From NCBI RefSeq assembly GCF_001718695.1, contig NZ_CP013420.1, positions 3,038,001-3,102,000 of the forward strand: a DNA stretch of 64,000 nucleotides, read 5' to 3'. Both the position numbers and the translations under genes were made by a program. Under the pieces are notes generated by a model. It saw nothing but the letters and a program-made list of their open reading frames with translations. It ran no database searches and had not been told where the DNA came from. The first letter of the stretch is position 1; each line of letters starts with the position of its first letter. The DNA is from Burkholderia ubonensis. GTDB taxonomy: Bacteria; Pseudomonadota; Gammaproteobacteria; Burkholderiales; Burkholderiaceae. Positions 48,181 through 57,241 of this stretch are shown here, one piece after another.

Positions 48181-49130
48181 GCCGATGGCGACGTGCCGAG
48201 CGCGCTCGCGAAATGCTGGCGCAGCGATACGCTCGACCCGTAGCCGGCCGCCTGCGCGATCGCGTCGATCGATTGTCCGGTGGTTTCCAGCAGATGCTGC
48301 GCGCGCGCGAGCCGTTCGGCCTGCAGCCACGCGATCACGGTCGTGCCGGTCGCCTGGCGGAAGTGCCGGGTGAACGTGCGGCGGCTCATCAGCACGCGCG
48401 CCGCGAGCGAGTCGACGCCGTGCGGCGCGTCGAGATGCGCGCGCACCCAGTCGAGCAGGCCCGCGAGCCGCGCGTCGCGCGGGTGCGCGGCGACGGGCTG
48501 CGGCACGTATTGCGCCTGCCCGCCCTGGCGGTGCGGCGGAATCACGAGACGCCGCGCGATCCGGTTCGCCGCGTCGGCGCCGAAGCGGCGGCGCACCACG
48601 TGCAGGCAGCAGTCGAGCCCCGCGGCGGTGCCGGCCGACGTCATCAGGTTGCCGTCGTCGACGTACAGCACGTCGGGATCGAGCCGCACGCGCGGAAAGC
48701 GCCGCGCGAAGTCGTCCGCCCACGCCCAGTGCGTGGTCGCCGGGCGATCGTCGAGCAGGCCGGCTGCCGCGAGCACGTACGCGCCGAGGCACAGCCCGAC
48801 CAGCAGCGCGCCGCGCTCGGCGGCGGCGCGCACCGCGTCGAGCAGCACCGCCGGCGGCGTCTCGTCCGGGTCGCGCCAGCTCGGCACGATGACGATCTGC
48901 GCGTCGTCGAGCGCATCGAGCCCGAGCGGGGCCGAGATCGTGAAGCCGCCGGTCGTCGCGAGCGGGCCCCGGTCCGCCGAGCACACGCGGAAGTCGAACG
49001 CGGGCGTGTCGGCCGCGTCGCGCTCCTTGCCGAACACGACGGACGGGACCGACAGGTGGAACGGGCTGATGCCGTCGAACGCGATCGCGGCGACGACGGT
49101 GGGAGAAGAGACGGCGGGGACGGCGGGCAT
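48135..49130 (-). CDS. GlxA family transcriptional regulator
   Basis: A 331-residue regulator with an N-terminal DJ-1/PfpI-like domain (AIAFDGISPFHLSVPSVVFG; LVGLCLGAYVLAAAGLLDDR with the elbow cysteine, then TTHWAW) and a C-terminal AraC double HTH (RVLMSRRTFTRHFRQATGTT; IAQAAGYGSSVSLRQHFASA). It diverges, across 151 bp, from the isochorismatase-like hydrolase, its probable target. It has the same architecture as the regulator near the left edge but is only distantly similar. Confidence 0.92.
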   Translation of the reverse strand: MPAVPAVSSPTVVAAIAFDGISPFHLSVPSVVFGKERDAADTPAFDFRVCSADRGPLATTGGFTISAPLGLDALDDAQIVIVPSWRDPDETPPAVLLDAVRAAAERGALLVGLCLGAYVLAAAGLLDDRPATTHWAWADDFARRFPRVRLDPDVLYVDDGNLMTSAGTAAGLDCCLHVVRRRFGADAANRIARRLVIPPHRQGGQAQYVPQPVAAHPRDARLAGLLDWVRAHLDAPHGVDSLAARVLMSRRTFTRHFRQATGTTVIAWLQAERLARAQHLLETTGQSIDAIAQAAGYGSSVSLRQHFASALGTSPSAYRREFRGAAPGGRR

Positions 49131-49281
49131 GACGGGCTCCGGAATGCGGATGGCCCGATTCTATCGAAGAATGGCAATCGGGCCGCTGTCGGGGCCGGCG
49201 CCGCGGTTCGACAATGCGTCATCGCGCTGCCGACCGCGCCCGTTGCGGGGCGGGGCGGCGCGTCCGAACCAGGAGAACATC

Positions 49282-49935
49282 ATGTCGAAGCCCGCTTCAA
49301 AGCCCACCGGCCGCCGCGCCCTCATCGTGATCGACGTCCAGAACGAATACGTGACGGGTGACCTGCCGATCGAATACCCGCCCGTCGACACGTCGCTCGC
49401 GAACATCGGCCGTGCGATCGATGCCGCGCACGCGGCCGGCGTGCCGGTGATCGTCGTCCAGCACGTCGCGCCGGCGGGCGCGCCGATCTTCGCGCCCGGC
49501 GGCGACGGCGTCGAACTGCATCCGGTGGTTGCGTCGCGGCCGTACGCGCACCGGATCGAGAAGTCGCTCGCGAGCGCGTTCGCGGGCACCGATCTCGCCG
49601 CGTGGCTCGACGCGCACGAAATCGACACGCTCGCGGTGGCCGGCTACATGACGCACAACTGCAATGCGTCGACCGTGTATCACGCGGCGCATGCGGGGCT
49701 GAACGTCGAGTATCTGGAGGATGCGACGGGCGCGGTGCCGTACGAGAACGCGGCCGGCGCGGCAAGCGCCGAGGAGATCCACCGCGCATATACGGTGGTG
49801 TTCCAGTCGAACTTCGCGGCGGTGATGTCGACCGACGCATGGATCGCCGGGCTGGCGGGCGGCGCGATGCCGGCGCGCGAGTCGGTGTCCGCGTCGAACC
49901 GGCGAGCCCGCGCGCGCCGCGCACAGGCCGCCTGA
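49282..49935 (+). CDS. Isochorismatase-like cysteine hydrolase
   Basis: A 217-residue alpha/beta hydrolase of the isochorismatase superfamily. The catalytic triad is visible: Asp18 (LIVIDVQNEYV), Lys94 (RIEKSLASAF) and Cys127 (GYMTHNCNAST). Members hydrolyse amides, such as nicotinamide, carbamates or ureidoacrylate. The MTHNC motif and divergent GlxA gene are shared with many amidase-like members of unknown substrate. An AGGAGA site precedes ATG 49282. The C-terminal SNRRARARRAQAA tail is basic and probably disordered. Confidence 0.92.
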   Translation: MSKPASKPTGRRALIVIDVQNEYVTGDLPIEYPPVDTSLANIGRAIDAAHAAGVPVIVVQHVAPAGAPIFAPGGDGVELHPVVASRPYAHRIEKSLASAFAGTDLAAWLDAHEIDTLAVAGYMTHNCNASTVYHAAHAGLNVEYLEDATGAVPYENAAGAASAEEIHRAYTVVFQSNFAAVMSTDAWIAGLAGGAMPARESVSASNRRARARRAQAA

Positions 49936-49960
49936 CCGTGTCGCCGCGAGCGCCGGCGCG

Positions 49961-50599
49961 TCAGTCGTCCTTCAGCATCGCCGGGCTGTAGCGCAGCATG
50001 TCGAAGCAGCCGTCGACGAGCTTTTCCGCGTGCTGCTCCGCGTCGATCTCGTCGGGGAGCATCAGCATGTCGCGCACGAAGCCGCTGACGAGCGCGTGCA
50101 GCATCAGCGTCGCGCGCCACGTGTCGAGCCGTTCGGGCAGCAGCTTCAGTTGCACGGCCATCGCGAGATCGGCGTCGATCGCGTGCAGCGCGTCGCTCAT
50201 GCCGGCGCGATTGCGCTGCAGCAGCGGCTCCAGGTCCGCCACGTACTCGCACTTCATGAACAGGATGCTGAACACCCGGCGCAGCTGCGAATCGCGCTGG
50301 ACGCCGAGCAGGCACCAGATCAGGATCTTGCGGACCTTGTCGAGCGGATTGCTGCCGGGCGCGTCGGCCGGCAACTTCTTCAGCTCGTCGATCGGCAGCA
50401 GCACGCGATCGAACATCGCGTCGAACAGCTCGCTCTTGTTCGCGAAATGCCAGTAGATGGCGCCGCGCGTCACGCCGGCGTGGTGCGCGATGTCCGCGAG
50501 CGACGTGTGCGACACGCCCTTCTCGAAGAACACGTGTTCGGCGGCGTCGAGGATGCCGTTGCGCGTGGCAAGGGCTTCCTCCTTGGTGCGTCTGACCAT
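49961..50599 (-). CDS. TetR-family repressor of the RND pump (AcrR-like)
   Basis: A 212-residue regulator. The HTH (HTSLADIAHHAGVTRGAIYWHF) follows the AcrR-like start MVRRTKEEALATRNGILDAA; the AcrR/TtgR C-terminal ligand domain follows. It diverges from the adaptor gene of the RND pump, and the intervening region holds an operator nearly identical to the E. coli AcrR site. Repression relieved by hydrophobic ligands is the expected mechanism. ATG 50599 is chosen; the frame extends 69 bp further without family similarity. Confidence 0.93.
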   Translation of the reverse strand: MVRRTKEEALATRNGILDAAEHVFFEKGVSHTSLADIAHHAGVTRGAIYWHFANKSELFDAMFDRVLLPIDELKKLPADAPGSNPLDKVRKILIWCLLGVQRDSQLRRVFSILFMKCEYVADLEPLLQRNRAGMSDALHAIDADLAMAVQLKLLPERLDTWRATLMLHALVSGFVRDMLMLPDEIDAEQHAEKLVDGCFDMLRYSPAMLKDD

Positions 50600-50733
50600 A
50601 TTCAGGCCTGGGGAGATCGATCGGTGGGCGAAACAATAAGGTTCGCATCCCTCGCCGTACCCGTGCAAACGGGCTATCCTAGCGACTCGTAACGTTTCGT
50701 AATACCAGCGGTCGCGGCGGCGCAGGGTCTTTT

Positions 50734-50757
50734 TACATACATTCGTGAATGTATATA
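50734..50757. promoter_or_regulatory. AcrR-type TetR operator in the divergent pump promoter region
   Basis: A near-palindrome with arms ATACATTC / GAATGTAT around GT (50737-50754), extended by TAC at its left and ATA at its right. It differs from the E. coli AcrR operator I recall at two of 24 positions. It lies centrally in the 401-bp region (50600-51000) between the TetR gene and the adaptor gene, in an AT-rich stretch where both promoters are expected. I saw no gene in the rest of that region. Confidence 0.85.
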
Positions 50758-51000
50758 CAATACCACCCTACGATCGAATGGCCAAAGGGGCAATCAGTTA
50801 ATATCCCACACTGCTGATTCCCGCCAAAGCACTACCGGCCCGCAGTTCGGGGCGTCTTCGTCGGCACAGTGGTTCCGTGCCGCTTGCTGTATCTAGCAGT
50901 CCAGTAATTCAGGTGTTCGATCAGCGCCGCAAGGCGCATCCGTGTTGCGTCCGGGCCGGGCGCGACACTCATTCCATTGGTTACACACAGAGGTCGCTCC

Positions 51001-52257
51001 ATGCGCGTCGAACGGGTTCCATACCGCTTAATCACTGTCGCGACGGCCGCCGTTTTCCTGGCCGCGTGCGGGAAAAAAGAATCGGCACCGCCGCCGCAAA
51101 CGCCGGAAGTCGGCGTCGTCACCGTCCAGCCGGAAACCGTGCCGGTCTTCACCGAACTGCCGGGCCGCACCAACGCGTTCCTGGTCGCGCAGGTGCGCGC
51201 GCGGGTCGACGGCATCGTGCTGCGCCGCGAATTCACCGAAGGCACCGACGTCAAGGCCGGCCAGCGCCTCTACAAGATCGACCCGGCGCCGTACATCGCG
51301 CAGCTGAACAGCGCGAAGGCGTCGCTCGCGAAGGCGCAGGCGAACCTCGCGACGCAGAACGCACTGGTCGCGCGCTACAAGGTGCTGGTCGGTGCGAACG
51401 CGATCAGCAAGCAGGACTACGACAACGCGGTCGCCGCGCAAGGGCAGGCGGCGGCGGACGTCGCGGCCGGCAAGGCAGCGGTGGACACCGCGCAGATCAA
51501 CCTCGGCTATACGGACGTGGTGTCGCCGATCACCGGCCGCGTCGGCATCTCGCAGGTCACGCCGGGCGCGTACGTGCAGGCGAGCCAGGCGACGCTGATG
51601 TCGACGGTGCAGCAGCTCGATCCGGTGTACGTGGACCTGACGCAGTCGAGCCTCGACGGGCTGAAGCTGCGCCAGGACGTGCAGAGCGGGCGGATCAAGA
51701 CGAGCGGCCCGGGGGCGGCGAAGGTGTCGCTGATCCTGGAGGACGGCAAGACGTACTCGGAGCCGGGCAAGCTGCAGTTCTCGGACGTGACGGTGGACCA
51801 GGCGACGGGCTCGGTGACGATCCGCGCGATCTTCCCGAACCCGAACAGGGTGCTGCTGCCGGGGATGTTCGTGCGCGCGCGCATCGAGGAAGGCGTGAAC
51901 GAGCACGCGTTCCTGGTGCCGCAGATCGGCGTCACGCATGACCAGAAGGGGCAGGCGGTCGCGCTGGTGGTGGGTGCGGACAACAAGGTCGCGCCGCGTC
52001 CGCTGACGACGACGGGCATGCAGGGGCAGAACTGGATCGTCGAAGGCGGCCTGCAGGCGGGCGACCGGGTGATCGTGCAGGGCATCGACAAGGTGCGTCC
52101 GGGCGCGACCGTGAAGACGGTCGCCGCGCAGCTGCCGGCAGCCGATGCCGCATCGGGTGCAGCCGCATCCGCCGCGCCGGCCGCCGCCGGTTCCGGTGCC
52201 GCAGCCGCGTCGGGCGCCGCCCCGGCGAGCGCTGCCGCTGCGTCGAGCGCGCACTAA
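51001..52257 (+). CDS. RND efflux periplasmic adaptor lipoprotein (AcrA-like)
   Basis: A 418-residue membrane-fusion protein. The signal ends in the lipobox FLAAC (Cys23). The biotinyl-lipoyl halves are AQVRARVDGIVLRREFTEGT and NLGYTDVVSPITGRVGI, flanking a coiled-coil hairpin (SAKASLAKAQANLATQNALV, ISKQDYDNAVAAQGQAAADV). The beta-barrel and membrane-proximal domains follow (LPGMFVRARI; GLQAGDRVIVQGIDKV). The C-terminal 35 residues are an Ala/Ser/Pro tail. It is first of a three-gene pump operon under the AcrR-like operator. The cluster resembles the B. cenocepacia RND-4 pump. Confidence 0.96.
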   Translation: MRVERVPYRLITVATAAVFLAACGKKESAPPPQTPEVGVVTVQPETVPVFTELPGRTNAFLVAQVRARVDGIVLRREFTEGTDVKAGQRLYKIDPAPYIAQLNSAKASLAKAQANLATQNALVARYKVLVGANAISKQDYDNAVAAQGQAAADVAAGKAAVDTAQINLGYTDVVSPITGRVGISQVTPGAYVQASQATLMSTVQQLDPVYVDLTQSSLDGLKLRQDVQSGRIKTSGPGAAKVSLILEDGKTYSEPGKLQFSDVTVDQATGSVTIRAIFPNPNRVLLPGMFVRARIEEGVNEHAFLVPQIGVTHDQKGQAVALVVGADNKVAPRPLTTTGMQGQNWIVEGGLQAGDRVIVQGIDKVRPGATVKTVAAQLPAADAASGAAASAAPAAAGSGAAAASGAAPASAAAASSAH

Positions 52258-52272
52258 CAGGGAGCCTGTTTC

Positions 52273-55200
52273 ATGGCAAAGTTTTTTATCGATCGCCCGA
52301 TCTTTGCATGGGTGATCGCCATCATCCTGATGCTGGCCGGGGTCGCGGCGATCTTCACGCTGCCGATCGCGCAGTATCCGACGATCGCGCCGCCATCGAT
52401 CCAGATCACCGCGAACTACCCGGGCGCTTCCGCGAAGACGGTGGAAGACACGGTGACGCAGGTGATCGAGCAGCAGATGAGCGGTCTCGACAACTTCCTG
52501 TACATGTCGTCGACGAGTGACGACTCGGGCAACGCGACGATCACGCTGACGTTCGCGCCGGGCACCAACGCCGACATCGCGCAGGTGCAGGTGCAGAACA
52601 AGCTGTCGCTCGCGACGCCGATCCTGCCGCAGGTCGTGCAGCAGCTCGGCCTGTCGGTGACGAAGTCGAGCAGCAGCTTCCTGCTGGTGCTCGCGTTCAA
52701 CTCCGAAGACGGCAGCATGAACCGCTACGACCTCGCGAACTACGTCGCGTCGCACGTGAAGGACCCGATCAGCCGGCTCAACGGCGTCGGCACCGTCACG
52801 CTGTTCGGCTCGCAGTACGCGATGCGGATCTGGCTCGATCCGACCCGCCTGACGAACTACGGCCTCACGCCGGTCGACGTGACGAGCGCGATCAGCGCGC
52901 AGAACGTGCAGGTCGCGGGCGGCCAGCTCGGCGGCACGCCGGCGAAGCCGGGCACCGTGCTGCAGGCGACGATCACCGAGGCGACGCTGCTGCGCACGCC
53001 CGAGCAGTTCGGCAACATCCTGCTGAAGGTCAACCCGGACGGCTCGCAGGTGCGCCTGAAGGATGTCGGGCACGTCGCGCTCGGCGCGGAAAACTACAAC
53101 TTCGACACCAAGTACAACGGCAAGCCGAGCGCGGCGCTGGGCATCCAGCTCGCGACCAACGCGAACGCGCTCGCGACCGCGAAGGCGGTGCGCCAGCAGG
53201 TGGACACGCTGTCGAAGTACTTCCCGCACGGCCTGTCGGTGTCGTATCCGTACGACACGACGCCGTTCGTGAAGCTGTCGATCGAGGAAGTGGTCAAGAC
53301 GCTGCTCGAAGGCATCGTGCTGGTGTTCCTCGTGATGTACCTGTTCCTGCAGAACCTGCGGGCGACGATCATCCCGACGATCGCGGTGCCGGTGGTGCTG
53401 CTCGGCACGTTCGCGATCATGTCGGTGGTGGGCTTCTCGATCAACACGCTGTCGATGTTCGGCCTCGTGCTCGCGATCGGTCTCCTGGTCGACGATGCGA
53501 TCGTGGTGGTGGAGAACGTCGAGCGGGTGATGGCCGAAGAGGGCCTGTCGCCGAAGGAGGCGACCAGGAAGGCGATGGGCCAGATCACCGGCGCGCTGGT
53601 CGGCGTCGCGCTCGTGCTGTCGGCGGTGTTCGTGCCGGTGGCGTTCTCGGGCGGCTCGGTCGGCGCGATCTATCGTCAGTTCTCACTGACGATCGTGTCG
53701 GCGATGGTGCTGTCGGTGCTCGTCGCGCTGATCCTGACGCCGGCGCTGTGCGCGACGATCCTCAAGCCGATCCCGCAGGGTCACCACGAAGAGAAGAAGG
53801 GCTTCTTCGGCTGGTTCAACCGCACGTTCAACCAGAGCCGCGACAAGTACCACGTCGGCGTGCACCACGTGATCAAGCGCTCGGGCCGCTGGCTCGTCAT
53901 CTACCTGGCCGTGCTCGTCGCGGTCGGCCTGCTGTTCGCACGCCTGCCGAAGTCGTTCCTGCCGGATGAGGACCAGGGCTACATGTTCGTGATCGTGCAG
54001 ACGCCGTCCGGCTCGACGCAGGAAACCACCGCGAAGACGCTCGCGAACATTTCCGACTACCTGCTGAACGACGAGAAGGAAATCGTCGATTCCGCGTTCA
54101 CGGTCAACGGCTTCAGCTTCGCGGGCCGCGGCCAGAACTCGGGTCTCGTGTTCGTCAGGCTGAAGGATTACTCGCAGCGTCAGCACGCGAACCAGAAGGT
54201 GCAGGCGCTGATCGGCCGGATGTTCGGGCGTTATTCGAAGTACAAGGACGCGCTGGTGATTCCGTTCAACCCGCCGTCGATTCCGGAACTCGGCACCGCC
54301 GCCGGCTTCGACTTCGAGCTGACGGACAACGCGGGCGTCGGCCACGACGCGCTGATGGCCGCGCGCAACCAGCTGCTGATGATGGCTTCGAAGGATCCGA
54401 CGCTGCAGGGCGTGCGTCCGAACGGCCTGAACGATACGCCGCAGTACAAGGTGAACATCGACCGCGAGAAGGCGAACGCGCTCGGCGTCACCGCGCAGGC
54501 GATCGACCAGACGTTCTCGATCGCATGGGCGTCGCAGTACGTGAACAACTTCCTCGACACCGACGGCCGGATCAAGAAGGTCTACGTGCAGTCCGATGCG
54601 CCGTTCCGGACGACGCCGGACGACCTGAACGTCTGGTACGTGCGCAACGGCTCGGGCGGGATGGTGCCGTTCAGCGCGTTCGCGACCGGCCACTGGACCT
54701 ACGGTTCGCCGAAGCTCGAGCGCTACAACGGCATCTCGGCGATGGAAATCCAGGGCCAGGCCGCACCGGGCAAGTCGACCGGCCAGGCGATGGCGGCGAT
54801 GGAAGCGCTCGCGAAGAAGCTGCCGGAAGGCGTCGGCTATTCGTGGACGGGGCTGTCGTTCCAGGAAATCCAGTCGGGCTCGCAGGCGCCGATCCTCTAT
54901 GCGATCTCGATCCTCGTCGTGTTCCTGTGTCTCGCGGCGCTGTATGAAAGCTGGTCGATCCCGTTCTCGGTGATCATGGTCGTGCCGCTCGGCGTGATCG
55001 GCGCGCTGCTCGCGGCGACGCTGCGCGGCCTCGAGAACGACGTGTTCTTCCAGGTCGGCCTGCTGACCACGGTGGGCCTGTCCGCGAAGAACGCGATCCT
55101 GATCGTCGAGTTCGCGCGCGAGCTGCAGGTAACGGAGAAGATGGGGCCGATCGAGGCCGCGCTGGAAGCGGCGCGCCTGCGGCTGCGCCCGATCCTGATG

Positions 55201-55473
55201 ACGTCGCTCGCGTTCATTCTCGGCGTGATGCCGCTCGCGATCAGCAACGGCGCGGGCTCGGCGAGCCAGCACGCGATCGGCACCGGCGTGATCGGCGGGA
55301 TGATCACCGCGACGTTCCTCGCGATCTTCATGATCCCGATGTTCTTCGTGAAGATCCGCGCGATCTTCAGCGGCGAGAAGGAAGACGCCGACGAGGCGCT
55401 GCGTCTTGCGCAGGATCACATGCACCAGGCGGAGAAGGGCGACCACGGCGACGACGAGAAGAAGGGACAGTGA
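52273..55473 (+). CDS. RND efflux inner-membrane transporter (HAE1/AcrB-like)
   Basis: A 1066-residue proton-driven drug exporter. [20 protein letters not shown] is the N-terminal signature; the TM4 motif [20 protein letters not shown] has the proton-relay DD pair, and TM10 [17 protein letters not shown] has the partner Lys. Two large periplasmic loops are complete. The C-terminus is charged ([13 protein letters not shown]), longer than in AcrB. A 15-bp gap separates it from the adaptor, and its TGA overlaps the next start (TGATG). Homologues export aminoglycosides, quinolones and other drugs; the substrate range here cannot be read off. Confidence 0.97.
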   Translation: MAKFFIDRPIFAWVIAIILMLAGVAAIFTLPIAQYPTIAPPSIQITANYPGASAKTVEDTVTQVIEQQMSGLDNFLYMSSTSDDSGNATITLTFAPGTNADIAQVQVQNKLSLATPILPQVVQQLGLSVTKSSSSFLLVLAFNSEDGSMNRYDLANYVASHVKDPISRLNGVGTVTLFGSQYAMRIWLDPTRLTNYGLTPVDVTSAISAQNVQVAGGQLGGTPAKPGTVLQATITEATLLRTPEQFGNILLKVNPDGSQVRLKDVGHVALGAENYNFDTKYNGKPSAALGIQLATNANALATAKAVRQQVDTLSKYFPHGLSVSYPYDTTPFVKLSIEEVVKTLLEGIVLVFLVMYLFLQNLRATIIPTIAVPVVLLGTFAIMSVVGFSINTLSMFGLVLAIGLLVDDAIVVVENVERVMAEEGLSPKEATRKAMGQITGALVGVALVLSAVFVPVAFSGGSVGAIYRQFSLTIVSAMVLSVLVALILTPALCATILKPIPQGHHEEKKGFFGWFNRTFNQSRDKYHVGVHHVIKRSGRWLVIYLAVLVAVGLLFARLPKSFLPDEDQGYMFVIVQTPSGSTQETTAKTLANISDYLLNDEKEIVDSAFTVNGFSFAGRGQNSGLVFVRLKDYSQRQHANQKVQALIGRMFGRYSKYKDALVIPFNPPSIPELGTAAGFDFELTDNAGVGHDALMAARNQLLMMASKDPTLQGVRPNGLNDTPQYKVNIDREKANALGVTAQAIDQTFSIAWASQYVNNFLDTDGRIKKVYVQSDAPFRTTPDDLNVWYVRNGSGGMVPFSAFATGHWTYGSPKLERYNGISAMEIQGQAAPGKSTGQAMAAMEALAKKLPEGVGYSWTGLSFQEIQSGSQAPILYAISILVVFLCLAALYESWSIPFSVIMVVPLGVIGALLAATLRGLENDVFFQVGLLTTVGLSAKNAILIVEFARELQVTEKMGPIEAALEAARLRLRPILMTSLAFILGVMPLAISNGAGSASQHAIGTGVIGGMITATFLAIFMIPMFFVKIRAIFSGEKEDADEALRLAQDHMHQAEKGDHGDDEKKGQ

Positions 55474-56999
55474 TGATGCAAAAACACGCTTTGACTGCAA
55501 TCGCGGTCGCGCTCTTCGCCACGGGCTGCACGATGGCGCCGCATTACACGCGGCCCGATGCGCCCGTCGCGCAGGCGTTCCCGTCCGGCGGCGTCTACGC
55601 GACGCAGCCGGCCGCTGCGGCCGGCGCGCGCAGCGCGAACGGCCAGGCGGCGACCGACATCGGCTGGCGCGAATTCTTCGTCGATCCGCGCCTGCAGCGG
55701 CTGATCGAGATCGCGCTGACGAACAACCGCGACCTGCGAGTCGCGGTGCTGAACATCGCGGCGGCGCGCGCGCAGTACCAGATCACGCGCGCGGGGCTGT
55801 TCCCGACCCTCGACGGCACCGGCTCCGGCAACATCCAGCGCTATCCCGCGGGCGTGTCGACGACGCGCCAGCCGCTCATCACGCGCACCTACAGCGTCGG
55901 GCTTTCCGCGTCGTGGGAGCTCGACCTGTTCGGCCGGCTCCAGAGCCTGAAGGACCAGGCGCTCGCGAAATACCTCGCGACCGCGCAGGCCCGCAAGGCG
56001 TCGGAGATCGCGCTGGTCGCGCAGGTCGCGGACCAGTACCTGACGGTGCTGTCGACCGACGACCTGCTGAAGGTGACGGAAAACACGCTGAAATCCGCAC
56101 AGGCGTCGTACGACCTGACGAAGCTGAAGTTCGACAACGGCACCGGCTCGGAGCTCGACCTGCGCCAGGCGCAGACGATCGTCGAGACGGCGCTCGCGAA
56201 CCAGCAGGCGCAGGCGCGTGCGCGCGCGCAGGCGGTGAACGCGCTGGTGCTGCTGATCGGCGAGCCGCTGCCGGACGACCTGCCGCCGGGCCTGCCGCTC
56301 GACGCGCAGAACTTCCTGACCGACATCCCGGCCGGGCTGCCGTCGGACCTGCTGACGCGCCGTCCGGACATCATGGAAGCCGAGCAGAGCCTGCTCGCGG
56401 CGAACGCGAACATCGGCGCGGCGCGCGCGGCGTTCTTCCCGCGCATCTCGCTGACGGGCGCGTTCGGCACCGCGAGCCCGACGCTCGGCGGGCTGTTCAA
56501 GGCCGGCACGGCGGCGTGGTCGTTCGCGCCGCAGATCACGATGCCGATCTTCGAGGGCGGCGCGAACCTCGCGAACCTCGATCTCGCGAACGTGCAGAAG
56601 CGCATCGAGATCGCGAACTACGAGAAGGCGATCCAGTCGGCGTTCCGCGAGGTGTCGGACGGGCTGGCCGCACGCGGCACGTACGACCAGCAGATCGCCG
56701 CGCTGCAGCGCAACGAGCACGCGCAGCAGCGTCGCTACGACCTGTCGGACTTGCGTTACAAGAACGGTGTCGACAGCTATCTGTCGGTGCTGACCGCGCA
56801 GACGGATCTATATTCCGCGCAGCAGTCGCTGATCAGCGCGCGCCTCGCGCGCTGGACCAACCTCGTCGATCTGTATCGTGCGCTGGGCGGCGGCTGGATC
56901 CAGCGGGCCGGCGAGACGCCGCGCGCGCCGGACGTGACGGAAGGCTACGACAAGGCGGCCGCGCCGGCGCCGGCATCCGCCGCGGCGACGAACGGGTAG
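55473..56999 (+). CDS. RND outer-membrane factor lipoprotein (NodT/OprM family)
   Basis: A 508-residue TolC-like channel. The lipobox FATGC puts the anchor at Cys19. Two repeated OEP domains follow: DPRLQRLIEIALTNNRDLRV and LSASWELDLFGRLQS in the first half, DLLTRRPDIMEAEQSLLAAN and LTGAFGTASPTLGGLFKAG in the second, each with long alpha-barrel helices. GTG 55470, ATG 55473 and ATG 55476 are all possible starts; ATG 55473 overlaps the transporter stop. It completes the tripartite pump and is closed by a terminator. Confidence 0.96.
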   Translation: MMQKHALTAIAVALFATGCTMAPHYTRPDAPVAQAFPSGGVYATQPAAAAGARSANGQAATDIGWREFFVDPRLQRLIEIALTNNRDLRVAVLNIAAARAQYQITRAGLFPTLDGTGSGNIQRYPAGVSTTRQPLITRTYSVGLSASWELDLFGRLQSLKDQALAKYLATAQARKASEIALVAQVADQYLTVLSTDDLLKVTENTLKSAQASYDLTKLKFDNGTGSELDLRQAQTIVETALANQQAQARARAQAVNALVLLIGEPLPDDLPPGLPLDAQNFLTDIPAGLPSDLLTRRPDIMEAEQSLLAANANIGAARAAFFPRISLTGAFGTASPTLGGLFKAGTAAWSFAPQITMPIFEGGANLANLDLANVQKRIEIANYEKAIQSAFREVSDGLAARGTYDQQIAALQRNEHAQQRRYDLSDLRYKNGVDSYLSVLTAQTDLYSAQQSLISARLARWTNLVDLYRALGGGWIQRAGETPRAPDVTEGYDKAAAPAPASAAATNG

Positions 57000-57053
57000 G
57001 CGCGCCGGCGTACGGGGGCAACGCTCCCGTACGCCGTTATACGCGTATGCGAC

Positions 57054-57087
57054 AACGCCACGGACGGAGGTCCGTGGCGTTTCTTTT
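57054..57087 (+). terminator. Terminator of the RND pump operon
   Basis: The 12-bp stem AACGCCACGGAC / GTCCGTGGCGTT with loop GGAG is followed by TCTTTTTG. A second hairpin without a T-run (arms CGGCGTACGGG / CCCGTACGCCG, 57006-57036) precedes it. Confidence 0.9.
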
Positions 57088-57176
57088 TGCGCGACCGCTC
57101 GGCGTGGCGATGTCGCGCGCAAGCCGGCGATCGCGCGTATCGCGGCCGCCGTCGCGTGCATGTGCTCGTAGGTCCC

Positions 57177-57212
57177 AAAAGCAGAACGCCACGGCAAGCC
57201 GTGGCGTTCTGC
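57177..57212 (-). terminator. Terminator of the NCS2 permease gene
   Basis: A perfect 15-bp stem (GCAGAACGCCACGGC and its complement) with a 2-nt loop. Read on the minus strand it ends in TTTT, 30 bp after the permease stop. The core GCCACGG arm is shared with the terminator at 57054. Confidence 0.88.
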
Positions 57213-57241
57213 GCTTCCGGTACGTTGCCGGCCGGAGCCGG

